NCBI RefSeq assembly: GCF_017347605.1
Contig: NZ_AP024484.1
Span: 310,001 to 374,000, forward strand
DNA length: 64,000 bases
From: Prevotella herbatica
Lineage (GTDB): Bacteria > Bacteroidota > Bacteroidia > Bacteroidales > Bacteroidaceae
Direction of reading: 5' to 3'
Of this stretch, positions 17,978 through 26,905 are shown piece after piece. The notes under the pieces are model-generated. The model saw only the letters and a list, made by a program, of their open reading frames with translations, searched no databases and was not told the DNA's origin. Numbering within the stretch: position 1 is the stretch's first letter; each line of letters begins with the position of its first letter. The translations under genes and the position numbers were made by a program.

Positions 17978-18826
17978 ATGGCAAAGAAAGATCCTACAGA
18001 CTTGTCAGTTGAAGAGAAGTTGAAAACTCTTTATCAACTGCAAACTACATTGAGTAGCATTGATGACAAAAAGGCTCTTCGCGGTGAACTTCCACTTGAG
18101 GTTCAAGACTTGGAGGATGAAATCGAAGGTCTGAATATCCGTATCGAGAAAATCCAGAATGAGATTTCAGAGTTCCAGAATGCAGTAACTCAGAAGAAGC
18201 ACGATATTACTGATGCTCAGATTAGTGTTGATCGTTACAAGACCCAGCTTGAGGATGTTAAGAATAATCGTGAATATGATACTCTTACAAAGGAAATAGA
18301 GTTCCAGACTTTGGAAATCGAACTTTGTACAAAGAAGATCAAAGAAGCTGCGATTAAGATTGAAGAATGCAATCAAGATCTGGCAAAGGCTCAGGAAACA
18401 ATGGCTGACCGTCAGGCTGATCATGATGAAAAGAGAAATGAACTTGACGAGATCATGCAGGAAACTCGTGAGGAAGAGGAAAAGCTGAAGGAAAAGGCTA
18501 AGGAATTAGAAACAAAGATTGAGCCTCGTTTGCTTACAAGTTTCAAGCGTATTCGCAAGAATGCCCGTAACGGTTTGGGTATCGTTTACGTTCAGCGTGA
18601 TGCTTGTGGTGGTTGTTTCAACAAGATTCCACCTCAGCGCCAACTAGATATCAAGATTCACAAAAAGATTATCGTTTGTGAGTATTGCGGTAGAATCATG
18701 ATTGATCCAGAACTTGCTGGTGTAAAGACTGACAAGCCTGCTGATGAGAAGCCAAAGCGCGCTAAACGCACAATTCGTAAGACTACTAAGAAGGTAGAAG
18801 AAGAAAAAACAGAAGAAGAAGCATAA
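17978..18826 (+). CDS. Coiled-coil protein with C4 zinc ribbon (DUF164-type)
   Basis: A 282-residue protein. Residues ~10-185 form a long charged coiled coil. Near 210-245 a zinc ribbon follows with CGGC and CEYC cysteine pairs around NKIPPQRQ. A Lys/Glu-rich tail ends the protein. The family has been suspected of binding nucleic acid, but no reaction is known. ATG 17978 (MAKKDPTD) is used because the longer frame from 17912 runs through the end of the nif3-like gene. Its strong terminator is at 18853-18883. Confidence 0.88.
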   Translation: MAKKDPTDLSVEEKLKTLYQLQTTLSSIDDKKALRGELPLEVQDLEDEIEGLNIRIEKIQNEISEFQNAVTQKKHDITDAQISVDRYKTQLEDVKNNREYDTLTKEIEFQTLEIELCTKKIKEAAIKIEECNQDLAKAQETMADRQADHDEKRNELDEIMQETREEEEKLKEKAKELETKIEPRLLTSFKRIRKNARNGLGIVYVQRDACGGCFNKIPPQRQLDIKIHKKIIVCEYCGRIMIDPELAGVKTDKPADEKPKRAKRTIRKTTKKVEEEKTEEEA

Positions 18827-18852
18827 TTCTTATTTCTATAAAGAATAATATT

Positions 18853-18883
18853 AGGGCAGTGTACGCAAGTCGTACACTGCCCT
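18853..18883 (+). terminator. Terminator of the zinc-ribbon operon
   Basis: Perfect 13-bp stem (18853-18865 with 18871-18883), 5-nt loop, then a T-rich stretch. Confidence 0.85.
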
Positions 18884-19220
18884 ACTCGTTTTATAATCAT
18901 TGATCATGAGAACTATTTAAATAGCGTTATTTGGTTTTGTTCCATACTACAAAATTAGTGATATAAATTCACTTATTCCCAAAATATGCAAAAAAATCAA
19001 TGCATCATATTGATCTAACAAAAAAAACATTTCACACAGTAAAGCTGTACGTATTCCTTCCAACTACAAAAATAACAAGACCACTCTCCCACTAATTACC
19101 CTAATTGTCTTTTCTCTGCGGGAATCTGCGTTATCTGCGAGAGAACATGTAGTTTAGGCTATTACAGTTCGTCTGCGGGAAAACATGTTATTCAATCTGC
19201 GAGGAACCTAAAAACATAAA

Positions 19221-19252
19221 AGGGATGTGCACTTCATTCATAGCACATCCCT
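19221..19252. terminator. AGGGATGTGC hairpin
   Basis: AGGGATGTGC (19221-19230) pairs perfectly with 19243-19252 around a 12-nt loop. It resembles the hairpin at the window's left edge. No gene directly precedes it on either strand, so it may be a dispersed hairpin. Confidence 0.4.
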
Positions 19253-19508
19253 CTGTTGTTATCCTGCAATCCATACCGTGCAGCTAAGTAGCGCTGTGAG
19301 CGCTGCGATTAACCATATTAAGTTGGAATTTCTATATAACTTTATCAAAAGTTAGCACACAATCCTCCACAAATTAAGTTCTTTGCGATAGTAAAATTAT
19401 GAAACCAATTGAGTCATGAGCATCTAAAATATTTTTTTATTTTTAATTTTCTGATGCCGTTTCCTACATGATTTCACCAAACGCATTGTTATCCAATACG
19501 TTAGCTAA

Positions 19509-19606
19509 TGTATATAAGTCCGTTCTTATACATTTTAGGGAGTGATTAGGGCCTAATCACTCTGTTGTCCTACATGCTTTGCAGAGTAATAAGGCCCTTA
19601 TTACTC
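19509..19606. repeat. Cluster of hairpins with twin 23-bp palindromes (REP-like)
   Basis: Two hyphenated palindromes of the same design follow each other. GAGTGATTAGG and its complement lie around one base (19540-19562); after 21 bases, GAGTAATAAGG and its complement lie around one base (19584-19606). An imperfect ATGTATATAAG/CTTATACAT hairpin precedes them at about 19509-19533. No gene is near. The layout resembles REP-type intergenic repeats. Confidence 0.55.
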
Positions 19607-20245
19607 AAAGGCGCACCGAAATTGGTGATTTTATTCTCGCTGCGCTTCATGCATTTTGACTATAATAGGAATTAATTATAAACATTTGAAGTTATAAATT
19701 CTGAAACACTATACACATTTTTAAGCTGTTACTGATAATCAGTATAGTTGCATGAAATCCTTTACTGAAAAGATTGGCACATCAAAATGCTATATAAATC
19801 TGTTTATTTTAAAATTTTATTTACAAATAGATATAAATTTTCTAGCTTTATAATTCGAAAGAAAGGCATTACTGTGATTTGCTTTACTGCCAGAGACACG
19901 GCTTAATGGTGGGAGGAAAAAAACGATTCTGGTATTATGCATTGATCAAATCCCATCGTTTTAGGTACAAATACGTGCTAATAATGTAGAAACCATGTAG
20001 GAAAGATGTAGGAAAAGGCACTAATATACATGGGTTAATATACTGATTAGTAATTATTTAAGTCAAAAATGTAGGTAGTGTAGGTTATTTTTCTTTTTTT
20101 CTGGAATCTTTTTCTATTTAGGGGGTAGTATTCTCCATAAATATCCCTTTATTTTAAGTCATTTCACACTTACTCTATTAAAAACTAATCTTTTAATTAC
20201 ATTGATTTTATTGACGTTTTTTCCTTATATTTTTATTTCTTCCAT

Positions 20246-20300
20246 GAATATAGGCTGCGCTCGGCATAGCTCAAGCTAGCTTGGCTCTGTTCTCACTTGC
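20246..20300. repeat. Orphan copy of the GGCTGCGCTCGGC dispersed element
   Basis: GGCTGCGCTCGGCATAGC and a CAAGCTAGCTTG palindrome match the pieces found at 15163-15224 and before ftsZ, but no TATCTTTG promoter box precedes it and no gene follows. Confidence 0.45.
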
Positions 20301-20390
20301 AAGATATTTCCGCGAGAAACGCGTGAACGGCCGTTATTGTAGTTCTTTATATTCATCAACATAGTTTTTTACATGTATGAACGGCCATTT

Positions 20391-20590
20391 CTCTCGCAGA
20401 TTACGCAGATAATCGCAGACAAACCCCAAAAACTACACTAACCACTAACTGTCTTTCTCTGCGAAATAATGCAGCCTGCTGCATTCCTCTGCATTATCTG
20501 CGCTATCAGGTGTAGGCAAGTAATCCATGCTATTGCTGTTTGTCTGCGTGAATCTGCGAGATCTGCGGGAGAATCGGCCGTTCACATATA
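20391..20590. repeat. CTGCG-rich repeat block, left copy
   Basis: Multiple TCTGCG/CGCAGA words. The part 20415-20492 is present in inverted orientation at 29114-29190 with few changes, including the GCAGCCTGCTGC palindrome. A further related stretch lies near 36370-36400. Confidence 0.6.
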
Positions 20591-20660
20591 CAAAGAACAA
20601 GCAATAAAACAAAAAGAAAAAAATAAAAGGAAAAAAAACAATCGGCGAGCTCTTTTAAAA

Positions 20661-20734
20661 AAAGAGCCCCCACACTCGCGTGTGAAGGCTCTCCAATACA
20701 TCCCCACTGGGCTTGTACTCTTCTTAGACTAAAT
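20661..20734 (-). repeat. Hairpin element, copy 1 (possible small RNA or 3' terminator)
   Basis: Read on the minus strand: a TAGTCTAAGAAG block, a small stem, then a GAGAGCCTTCACAC / GTGTGGGGGCTC stem followed by T7, like a small RNA with an intrinsic terminator. A second copy in the same orientation is at 29274-29348. Both copies lie downstream of the last gene of a fimbrial module. I could not assign an RNA family. Confidence 0.5.
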
Positions 20735-20864
20735 AGCCTTAGAAGAATATGAATAGAACTAACTATTCATTAATTATTTATAGTGATAATTATTTAGACG
20801 TCCTTCGGTTCTCACGAACCTACTCTTCACATGAACTAGCCATGAGGGACATCGTAGAATTGAG

Positions 20865-21164
20865 TTATATCTTATTTGTCATATTATGCAGTTTTCTGCA
20901 TATTTGCAAGTTATTCTGCGGTATCACCCGCTACTCTACACTTAACCTGAACAGCATTACCAACATGCGATATCGGTCTTCAAGTTGTGTTATTATAGGC
21001 CGTTTATTGTAACTGCTGTTTGCTCTGTATATCAATGACAACATATCCAAATTGATATTCACCATCATTTCGCCTATTGTGTAACGATAGAAACGTGGGA
21101 ATGATTTAACTCTCTCTACTACCATCCCAAGCATTCTGTATATTGCCTTATATATTGGGAGTTC
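20865..21164 (-). pseudogene. avd-like four-helix-bundle gene, broken by stop codons
   Basis: Minus-strand translation gives ELPIYKAIYRML, then VKSFPRFYRYTIGEMMV, LDMLSLIYRANSSYNKRP and YRMLVMLFRLSVE, a TAG at 20931-20933, then RVIPQNNLQICRKLHNMTNKI and a TAA. The pattern (FP..YRYTIG, LIYRAN, LxRLxxE) is that of the four-helix-bundle family including Avd of diversity-generating retroelements and the 23S-intervening-sequence protein. The N-terminal side also meets a TAA with no good start; the first ATG (21134) would drop helix 1. It lies ~90 bases behind the tip-protein gene, on the same strand, the place avd takes behind a variable protein. No reverse transcriptase follows. Confidence 0.55.
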
Positions 21165-21252
21165 TTAAATGGATTTCTTTTATGTGCCGACCGCTTTAAG
21201 GCGGTATTTAACTCATTCTTCATTTTCTAAAAATTCTAAAATGATAAATAGA

Positions 21253-23085
21253 TTAATATGCTAGGACAGCCCGAACATAACTGCCATAACTACTAGTTTT
21301 ACTAATTCCATAGTGCAAATGAATAAATGAACTACTAAAATTTACGTGCACTGGATCATTAGCATCTGTTTCCGAAGCAGACCAAAAATAATAGGCACCA
21401 GATTGAGGAATAATTCGATCTCCACCAGAATTTAACAGTTTCGTATTCAAATTATCAAAATACGTACCTGACAAACCTGCTATTAGATAATTATCAATAC
21501 TCAATGTACTTGTTCTAAGACCTTTTATTATTGTTAATTGACTTGCACTCCATGTACCAAGATTTTCAATTATATCCCACAATTCACCTGCACTAAGAAG
21601 ATACCATCCTGTATTTATAAATGGTGATGTCTTAGTTCTAACAGTTCCATCATTATATGTATAGCAATAATACCATGCATAATTGCTACTTGTATTTACA
21701 TATGATGGATTATAGTTTAAAACATCATAACCACTACTAACATCATCAAAGCATGTCTTAAAGTTTGTAGCATAAAGATGACCGGTACTTGTATGATCGG
21801 TATATGGTGAATTGTTTACACTTGACCAAAGGCAAATATTTCCGCCATTGGCATTCTTCAAAGCCAATACCCTGCCATGACGGCAACCTGCATCATATTG
21901 CGCCTGGGTAATCTCGCTCGAATAGATTATACCAACTGTTTTACCAGCCTGAAATGTTGTTCCATTTGTACCATCACTGTAAAGGTAGTTCCCTATAGGA
22001 GCATCACCAAGATACATATTATTTCTGCCACTAACAATTGTTGCCTTGTAGGTAACTCTGGCATCTCCACTGCCACCTCCTGTGCCAAGTGTGATACCGC
22101 ACTGATAATTAAGGTTGCGGTATACATTAAAGTTTGTAAGGTCTGTCGTTGTGGGTGAAGAATTTGTTACACCACCTAAGTATATACGGTATGTTGACGT
22201 CCAGCTGTTGCTTTTGGCATACACCAACAGGTAGCTGGCGCTTGCTGATGATGATGTGGGGGCATTGACACTGTTTCTGGATTTCTCGTCTGTGACACTA
22301 CTGTTGCTGCCGCACAGATTCTCATATACATAATAAGTCTTGGACAAGGATGTCGTCTGGCTCAAACCGCTCACGGCGGTAAAGTTACCATAGCTGCTTG
22401 CTCCTGCTGGAGGACCAGCAACATTAGAGGTTGATGCAGGAACATGACTGCCTGTGATATAGCTGCTAAGGGGAACGTTGCAGAGCTGATAGCCCGTGAT
22501 CGTCACGCCGCTTACAGGAGTTATCGTGAAGCTCACCTTACCGCACTGATGATATAGAGGGATGGCAAACTGATTGGTGCCAGGATCTATTGTCGGTACA
22601 TCAATATGACCTATCATCATTGCCCCTGTACTACCAGCTGTACTACCGTTGTTCTCTAAATCTGCAGGGCTGCCTATCGTTGTGTACATTGCATTCAGCT
22701 TATCTATTGTATTCACACCTGCAAAATAGCTTGATGAGCCTGTATTGGCGATGGCGTAGATTTTACAGTTGCTGGCTGAACGTGTGGTTACAGGGACTGA
22801 AACTGAACCTGCTGCCACTGAAGGCTGATACGTGCTGCCAATCAGAGAACCACTTGCATCGAAGATCATTACAGTGATATCGCTCACGATATTCTCATTG
22901 GCTGAAGTAATGGCACGTGTCTGGTTGCCGTCACTGATGCAGAAAGTCAGCTTCACTGTTGTTGTGTCTCCGCTATTCTGTGAAGTCGAGGAGAATTCCT
23001 CGCCTGCACAGGATGCAAGAATTAGACATAGGGACAGTAGAAATGCTGGGACTGAAAGGGAATATATAGTGTGATATCTGTTCAT
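21253..23085 (-). CDS. Large fimbrial tip-like lipoprotein with C-type-lectin-like (DUF1566-like) C-terminus
   Basis: A 610-residue lipoprotein (lipobox LILASC). The N-terminal part resembles fimbrillins (ITVMIFDASGSLIG; DGNQTRAITSA holds a possible Arg processing site). From about residue 340 a different domain starts (KTVGIIYSSEITQAQYDAG, HGRVLALKN, GWYLLSAGELWDI, YYFWSASETD) and ends VRAVLAY, matching the same domain in the three module-2 lipoproteins. That domain resembles DUF1566/C-type-lectin folds used by adhesins. It is the last gene of module 1, 56 bases behind the anchor gene. Binding partner is unknown; tip position is inferred from size and gene order. Confidence 0.75.
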   Translation of the reverse strand: MNRYHTIYSLSVPAFLLSLCLILASCAGEEFSSTSQNSGDTTTVKLTFCISDGNQTRAITSANENIVSDITVMIFDASGSLIGSTYQPSVAAGSVSVPVTTRSASNCKIYAIANTGSSSYFAGVNTIDKLNAMYTTIGSPADLENNGSTAGSTGAMMIGHIDVPTIDPGTNQFAIPLYHQCGKVSFTITPVSGVTITGYQLCNVPLSSYITGSHVPASTSNVAGPPAGASSYGNFTAVSGLSQTTSLSKTYYVYENLCGSNSSVTDEKSRNSVNAPTSSSASASYLLVYAKSNSWTSTYRIYLGGVTNSSPTTTDLTNFNVYRNLNYQCGITLGTGGGSGDARVTYKATIVSGRNNMYLGDAPIGNYLYSDGTNGTTFQAGKTVGIIYSSEITQAQYDAGCRHGRVLALKNANGGNICLWSSVNNSPYTDHTSTGHLYATNFKTCFDDVSSGYDVLNYNPSYVNTSSNYAWYYCYTYNDGTVRTKTSPFINTGWYLLSAGELWDIIENLGTWSASQLTIIKGLRTSTLSIDNYLIAGLSGTYFDNLNTKLLNSGGDRIIPQSGAYYFWSASETDANDPVHVNFSSSFIHLHYGISKTSSYGSYVRAVLAY

Positions 23086-23141
23086 TTTGCTTATTAACTT
23101 AACTATGATGAATGTAGATGATTACAAACATACTTTCATAT

Positions 23142-24047
23142 CTAGTAGAAGATGGTGCCGCTGTTTACATCGCTCCACGGCATCACATTAATATTGACAC
23201 CCATCTTTCCCACATCAACAACGATTGCTTTGTCGTCTTCGGGTGAAAGGGTTATAGGATCTCCGGAGGAGTCCGTAGTACGCTTGAATATCGGGTTGTC
23301 GTTTTTGTAAAGGGTGAAGGTAACCTTCTCACCATTAGCCGTGGGAAGGGCATTGATAATATCCGTAGAGAACACCCCATTGCTGTCGAAGCCTCCATGA
23401 GGTTCATAGACCACGCTGTCACCCTTGATACTGCCGTCGAAGGCTAGGGCACTGCGGAAGCCTTCTATCTTTACAGTGTAGTTACCCTCTCCCATCTGGC
23501 TGAGAAGGTTGCGGATCACGATATGGATGCGCACGTTCTTGTTCTCCATCGTTAGAGTAGCAAAGCTGGAGTCGCGCAGTGCATCGCCGGGACTGTAGCT
23601 GAAATCTCCGTAGCAGATATAGCTCATCGGAGTGACCTCAGTGATGGTGCCTGCAGATCCGCTCACAGATCGGGAGGCACCAGAGTTGCGGAGTCTTGCA
23701 CAGACACTGCTCAAAGAATCTCCCAAGACAGGAGGAACGAGCTGAACGCTGTCACCACTACCTAATCCCACTGCCACAAGTCGCATTGTCTGGCGGTTGT
23801 CGAAGCAGAGATAGTAGCGACCGTCGGGTTCCCTGGATACCTCATGGGAGTAGCGACCGTCTATAAACATATAGGCATGCACGCTACCTGCCACAGAATC
23901 AGGCAGTACTTCGCCTGACCTCGTGGCAAGGCGAACGCCCACGTTGTACTGCACACGAAGGCTCTCGTCGTCGTTGATGCAGCTACTTACAAGGGGCGGA
24001 AGCATAGCCAGAAGGATGCAGGTGATAAGTATATGCCTAATTTTCAT
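23142..24047 (-). CDS. FimB/Mfa2-type fimbrial anchor lipoprotein
   Basis: A 301-residue lipoprotein (signal ending LPPLVSSC) with the Mfa2/FimB pattern: YNVGVRLATRSGEVLPDS, VHAYMFIDGRY, RLVAVGLG and the late VVDVGKMGVNINVMPW. Such proteins cap and anchor FimA/Mfa1-type fimbriae to the outer membrane and limit their length. The last residues (NVMPWSDVNSGTIFY) are a typical ending. It lies 70 bases behind the major fimbrillin gene in module 1. Confidence 0.82.
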   Translation of the reverse strand: MKIRHILITCILLAMLPPLVSSCINDDESLRVQYNVGVRLATRSGEVLPDSVAGSVHAYMFIDGRYSHEVSREPDGRYYLCFDNRQTMRLVAVGLGSGDSVQLVPPVLGDSLSSVCARLRNSGASRSVSGSAGTITEVTPMSYICYGDFSYSPGDALRDSSFATLTMENKNVRIHIVIRNLLSQMGEGNYTVKIEGFRSALAFDGSIKGDSVVYEPHGGFDSNGVFSTDIINALPTANGEKVTFTLYKNDNPIFKRTTDSSGDPITLSPEDDKAIVVDVGKMGVNINVMPWSDVNSGTIFY

Positions 24048-24117
24048 TGAGCTTTAGTTTTATTGTTGCTATTTGATTACTGTTATTCGTATTACTGCTA
24101 TTCAGAATATACAGTTA

Positions 24118-25320
24118 TTAGTTGAACACATTACTCTGATTAGCGGGTGTAAAAGACTGCACTGTGATGTTTGCCGTTGCGTTCTCAGGGTCTATAGGAA
24201 CAGTAGGATCAGAAGAACCCTTGCCCTGAATAGTCACGTCGATGATATAGTTCTTGTTTGGATAGATCTGCTTTGCAGTGCCACCGTCAGGTATAGTACC
24301 GACTGATGAGTTATAGTTGATGTTGACAGGATAGTAGACTGGAACTTTATTAGCACCTGTACCGTCAGGATCGAAATCACCTCTGATAACAAGGCGGGTT
24401 GAGGTTGCTGCACTACTAGGCATGCTATAAAGATAGAGAATATTAGTCACTGACGGGGATACGATTCCCCAGTTATAAGTGCTACCTGTATTCACGCCGC
24501 TCAGCGTAGGATTCACTGGAGTGAAGCCTATAGGTGAAGCTGTGCCAAGATACGACTTGAGGTTTAAAGAAACTCCTGATTCTCCTTGCTGAGGGGTTCC
24601 CACGGTGGCAAAGGTAGAGTAGCTTGTCATATTAGCGGCGTCTACAGGATAAAAGTCAAGCTTATCAGGAACATTTGACAGGAAAACAGCAGTAGGTTTG
24701 AACGTTGCAGCCGAGTAGGCACCAGTGGCACTGAAGTTCACGCTGAGTGATCTGAGGGTAATCTTTGATACCATGTGATATACGTCTACAGAGGCTGAAA
24801 AGGTTGGTGATGATCCAGCAATGGTGCTGATACCAAACATGGGAAGATTGTTATTGACAACAATTGTGGCAGAAGGATTTCCGCCTGCAAGGGCATCGTC
24901 AATACCAAGCGTTTTGCTCTCAAAGTCTGCCATATCCTTGGCACCAGTAAAGGTTCCAGCTGGAGCATTCACTGCAACAAGGACCTTATCACCTTCAGCA
25001 AGCTGACTTGTCGTGATAGAAGGAGCTGTAGGATCTGAGGCATCCTGTATAGTCTTGACCGGATATTTACCATTTGTGTCAAGGTTCTTGTCAAAGATAC
25101 CTATCGTGACGCGGTTGATTTTATTCTCAGCATCCGTACCAGGATCTGTATAGGCTGCCGCACGAGTGTCGGCAGGTTTCAGATTTATCTTCAGGGTCTG
25201 AGTACCCGTTGAAGGCTTCTCTGTGCTCAGGTTTTCATCACCTGCGCATGATGTTAATAAGCCCTGCATGGCAATGGTTGCCAATGCGAAGAAGGCTAGT
25301 ATTGCTGGTTTTGTTCTCAT
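24118..25320 (-). CDS. Major fimbrillin, Mfa1/FimA type
   Basis: A 400-residue lipoprotein precursor (lipobox GLLTSC). After the lipobox come KPADTRAAAYTD, with an Arg-Ala site like that cut in P. gingivalis fimbrillins during assembly, and IGIFDKNLDTNG. The body is Ser/Thr-rich with few charged residues, and the C-terminal ANITVQSFTPANQSNVFN resembles donor-strand segments. It is the third gene of module 1, between the DUF3868 gene (74 bases) and the anchor. Predicted main shaft subunit; assignment is by family pattern and operon position. Confidence 0.82.
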   Translation of the reverse strand: MRTKPAILAFFALATIAMQGLLTSCAGDENLSTEKPSTGTQTLKINLKPADTRAAAYTDPGTDAENKINRVTIGIFDKNLDTNGKYPVKTIQDASDPTAPSITTSQLAEGDKVLVAVNAPAGTFTGAKDMADFESKTLGIDDALAGGNPSATIVVNNNLPMFGISTIAGSSPTFSASVDVYHMVSKITLRSLSVNFSATGAYSAATFKPTAVFLSNVPDKLDFYPVDAANMTSYSTFATVGTPQQGESGVSLNLKSYLGTASPIGFTPVNPTLSGVNTGSTYNWGIVSPSVTNILYLYSMPSSAATSTRLVIRGDFDPDGTGANKVPVYYPVNINYNSSVGTIPDGGTAKQIYPNKNYIIDVTIQGKGSSDPTVPIDPENATANITVQSFTPANQSNVFN

Positions 25321-25394
25321 AACTATAAATCAATTTAATTATTAATATTCTTTTTATTACTTTTATTTCTTATATTCCTTTTCATTCCTTTATT

Positions 25395-26864
25395 TTATTT
25401 CATCTTCATCAGTTCGCTCAAAGCTTTGTCTGCCTGAGTAACTCCGGCTGCCTTTGCCATCTTCAGGTAAACCTCTGCCTTATCGCGGTTGCCCTCGCTA
25501 AGATAAAGGAGTCCCATATTGCAGTAGGCTCTTGAATCGGTTTCCCAACGCTTAAGATACTTATGCGCAAGGGTTGCGTCGTTGCGTGTCAGAGCAACAC
25601 CGGCAGCGTTGATGTTTGCCTCTGGATTATCTGGGAAGAGACGCGCTGTGAGGTCCACGATGTCGTTGTATTCGCGAGAGCCTTTCTTATAGAATCCAGC
25701 TGTGGCATAGAGTTCACCCAGTGTCATCGTGGCTGGGTTTGAACCGAGATGCTGCATAGCAGAGTTACTGTCAAATCCATCGTGACGGAAGGTCAGTGTA
25801 TATTTGATGCGGTAGACTTTTGGAAAGATGAACTTCACCATATACTCATAAGGCATGCCATGACCGATGTTCTGGATTTCACGCTCACGACCGTTGACTA
25901 CGTCAATGCTCTTGATGATGTCTACAACGGCTTCGCGAAGGTTCATGCCGCTACCTGCTACCAGCGAAGAGATGCTGTCCCAGTCTTCAGCAAGCCAGCC
26001 TACAGTGAGGTCGTTGCGGTTGGTGAGCTTCTGCCTCATCAGGTATTTCTTCAAATCAAGGGAACGTTCCATAGCCTCACTCTCGTTGCGGCGGTAGTTG
26101 CCGATAGGAGCACCGAAGCCGTTGATGCGAAGACCTACGAGGCTTGTTCCGTAACGCTGGAGCTCACTTTTCACGTCAGTGGCGATGGTATTGAACACGG
26201 TGCGGTTGAATCTGCTGCCACTAAGTTTGGCGAGTGACTTGTTGCCGAAAATCTGGATTTCACCGCTGCGATGGAACTTGTCAATATCTGAGCCCTGAGG
26301 CTGAAGGAACTGAACATAGTCCATCAGGTTATAATAATGCACATTGGGATCGGGATTATCGTTGCTCATGTCGTGGAGGTAGATGTTCTTCAGCACAAGG
26401 TCCTCGTAAACGTGTCCGCGATGACCGGTGCAGTTAAGCTCCTCGCTCTCTACATACATGCGGCAGTCCTGCATCCAGTCCTTATAAGGAACTGTGGTGT
26501 CGTAGATGAAGTAGCGCTTGGCAGCATGGCTGTCCTTGACAACGATGGGCATGTTGCGGCGATTATCGGAAAGGACTTCTGTGCGATGAGCATCGCGCTC
26601 ACGCTCACGACCATTGATGACCACTGAGGAAAGCACGGAAACCGCACTGTCTGTCTTAAGGACAGGAGTGAAGACGAGCGACTCACAGCTTCCCACGACA
26701 CTGCTGTCATAGCTTACCTTCATGCGTACACGGAGAAGGTCACCCTGACGGGTGAAGTTCTCGGAGTTGACGTAGATCTGTCCGCCGTAGACAGTCTGGG
26801 CGGATGCTGCGGATACCGTTCCGCTGAAGGCAAGAAGAAAGAATGCAGATTGTAATAATTTCAT
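25395..26864 (-). CDS. DUF3868-type protein with OmpA-like and TPR segments
   Basis: A 489-residue exported protein (signal peptide ending SAASAQ). Residues ~20-170 match the beta-rich DUF3868 domain that accompanies fimbrial loci in Bacteroidales. Residues ~190-330 look OmpA-like (LVGLRINGFGAPIGNYRRNESEAMERSLDLKKYL). The C-terminal ~90 residues contain TPR-like repeats (YCNMGLLYLSEGNRDKAEVYL). It probably works at the outer membrane in fimbrial assembly or anchoring. It sits 41 bases behind the DUF3575 gene. Confidence 0.8.
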   Translation of the reverse strand: MKLLQSAFFLLAFSGTVSAASAQTVYGGQIYVNSENFTRQGDLLRVRMKVSYDSSVVGSCESLVFTPVLKTDSAVSVLSSVVINGRERERDAHRTEVLSDNRRNMPIVVKDSHAAKRYFIYDTTVPYKDWMQDCRMYVESEELNCTGHRGHVYEDLVLKNIYLHDMSNDNPDPNVHYYNLMDYVQFLQPQGSDIDKFHRSGEIQIFGNKSLAKLSGSRFNRTVFNTIATDVKSELQRYGTSLVGLRINGFGAPIGNYRRNESEAMERSLDLKKYLMRQKLTNRNDLTVGWLAEDWDSISSLVAGSGMNLREAVVDIIKSIDVVNGREREIQNIGHGMPYEYMVKFIFPKVYRIKYTLTFRHDGFDSNSAMQHLGSNPATMTLGELYATAGFYKKGSREYNDIVDLTARLFPDNPEANINAAGVALTRNDATLAHKYLKRWETDSRAYCNMGLLYLSEGNRDKAEVYLKMAKAAGVTQADKALSELMKMK

Positions 26865-26905
26865 TTCTCTATAAATATTATTTCATTGTTATTATCTTAT
26901 TATTA

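Larger units (their letters stand above)
18884..20864. other. 2-kb gene-free region rich in repeats and hairpins
   Basis: No credible coding frame was found on either strand; short frames here have repeat-derived sequence. The stretch contains several CTGCG-rich repeats (about 19120-19210 and 20390-20590), a GGGATGTGC hairpin (19221-19252), twin hyphenated palindromes (19540-19606), several CCTACAT words, a GGCTGCGCTCGGC element (20246-20300) and one copy of a hairpin element (20661-20734). It separates the core genes from the fimbrial modules and looks like a decay zone. Confidence 0.65.

Noticed and set aside
19120..20590. CRISPR array
   Set aside because: The CTGCG words are irregular in spacing and sequence, overlap each other and have no constant repeat-spacer pattern; no cas genes.
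20469..20732. 87-codon plus-strand frame
   Set aside because: Its sequence is composed of CTGCG repeats, a poly-A/Lys stretch and the hairpin element; no start signal.
18884..20864. DGR reverse transcriptase or template repeat
   Set aside because: No frame with RT motifs, and no stretch matching the variable 3' end of the tip-protein gene was found by eye.
21119..21223. 34-codon frame MKNELNTALKRSAHK upstream of the avd-like remnant
   Set aside because: Overlaps the remnant in another frame, contains a hairpin, and has no clear support as a gene.
25749..26237. 162-codon plus-strand frame
   Set aside because: Antisense shadow of the DUF3868 gene, without recognisable motifs.
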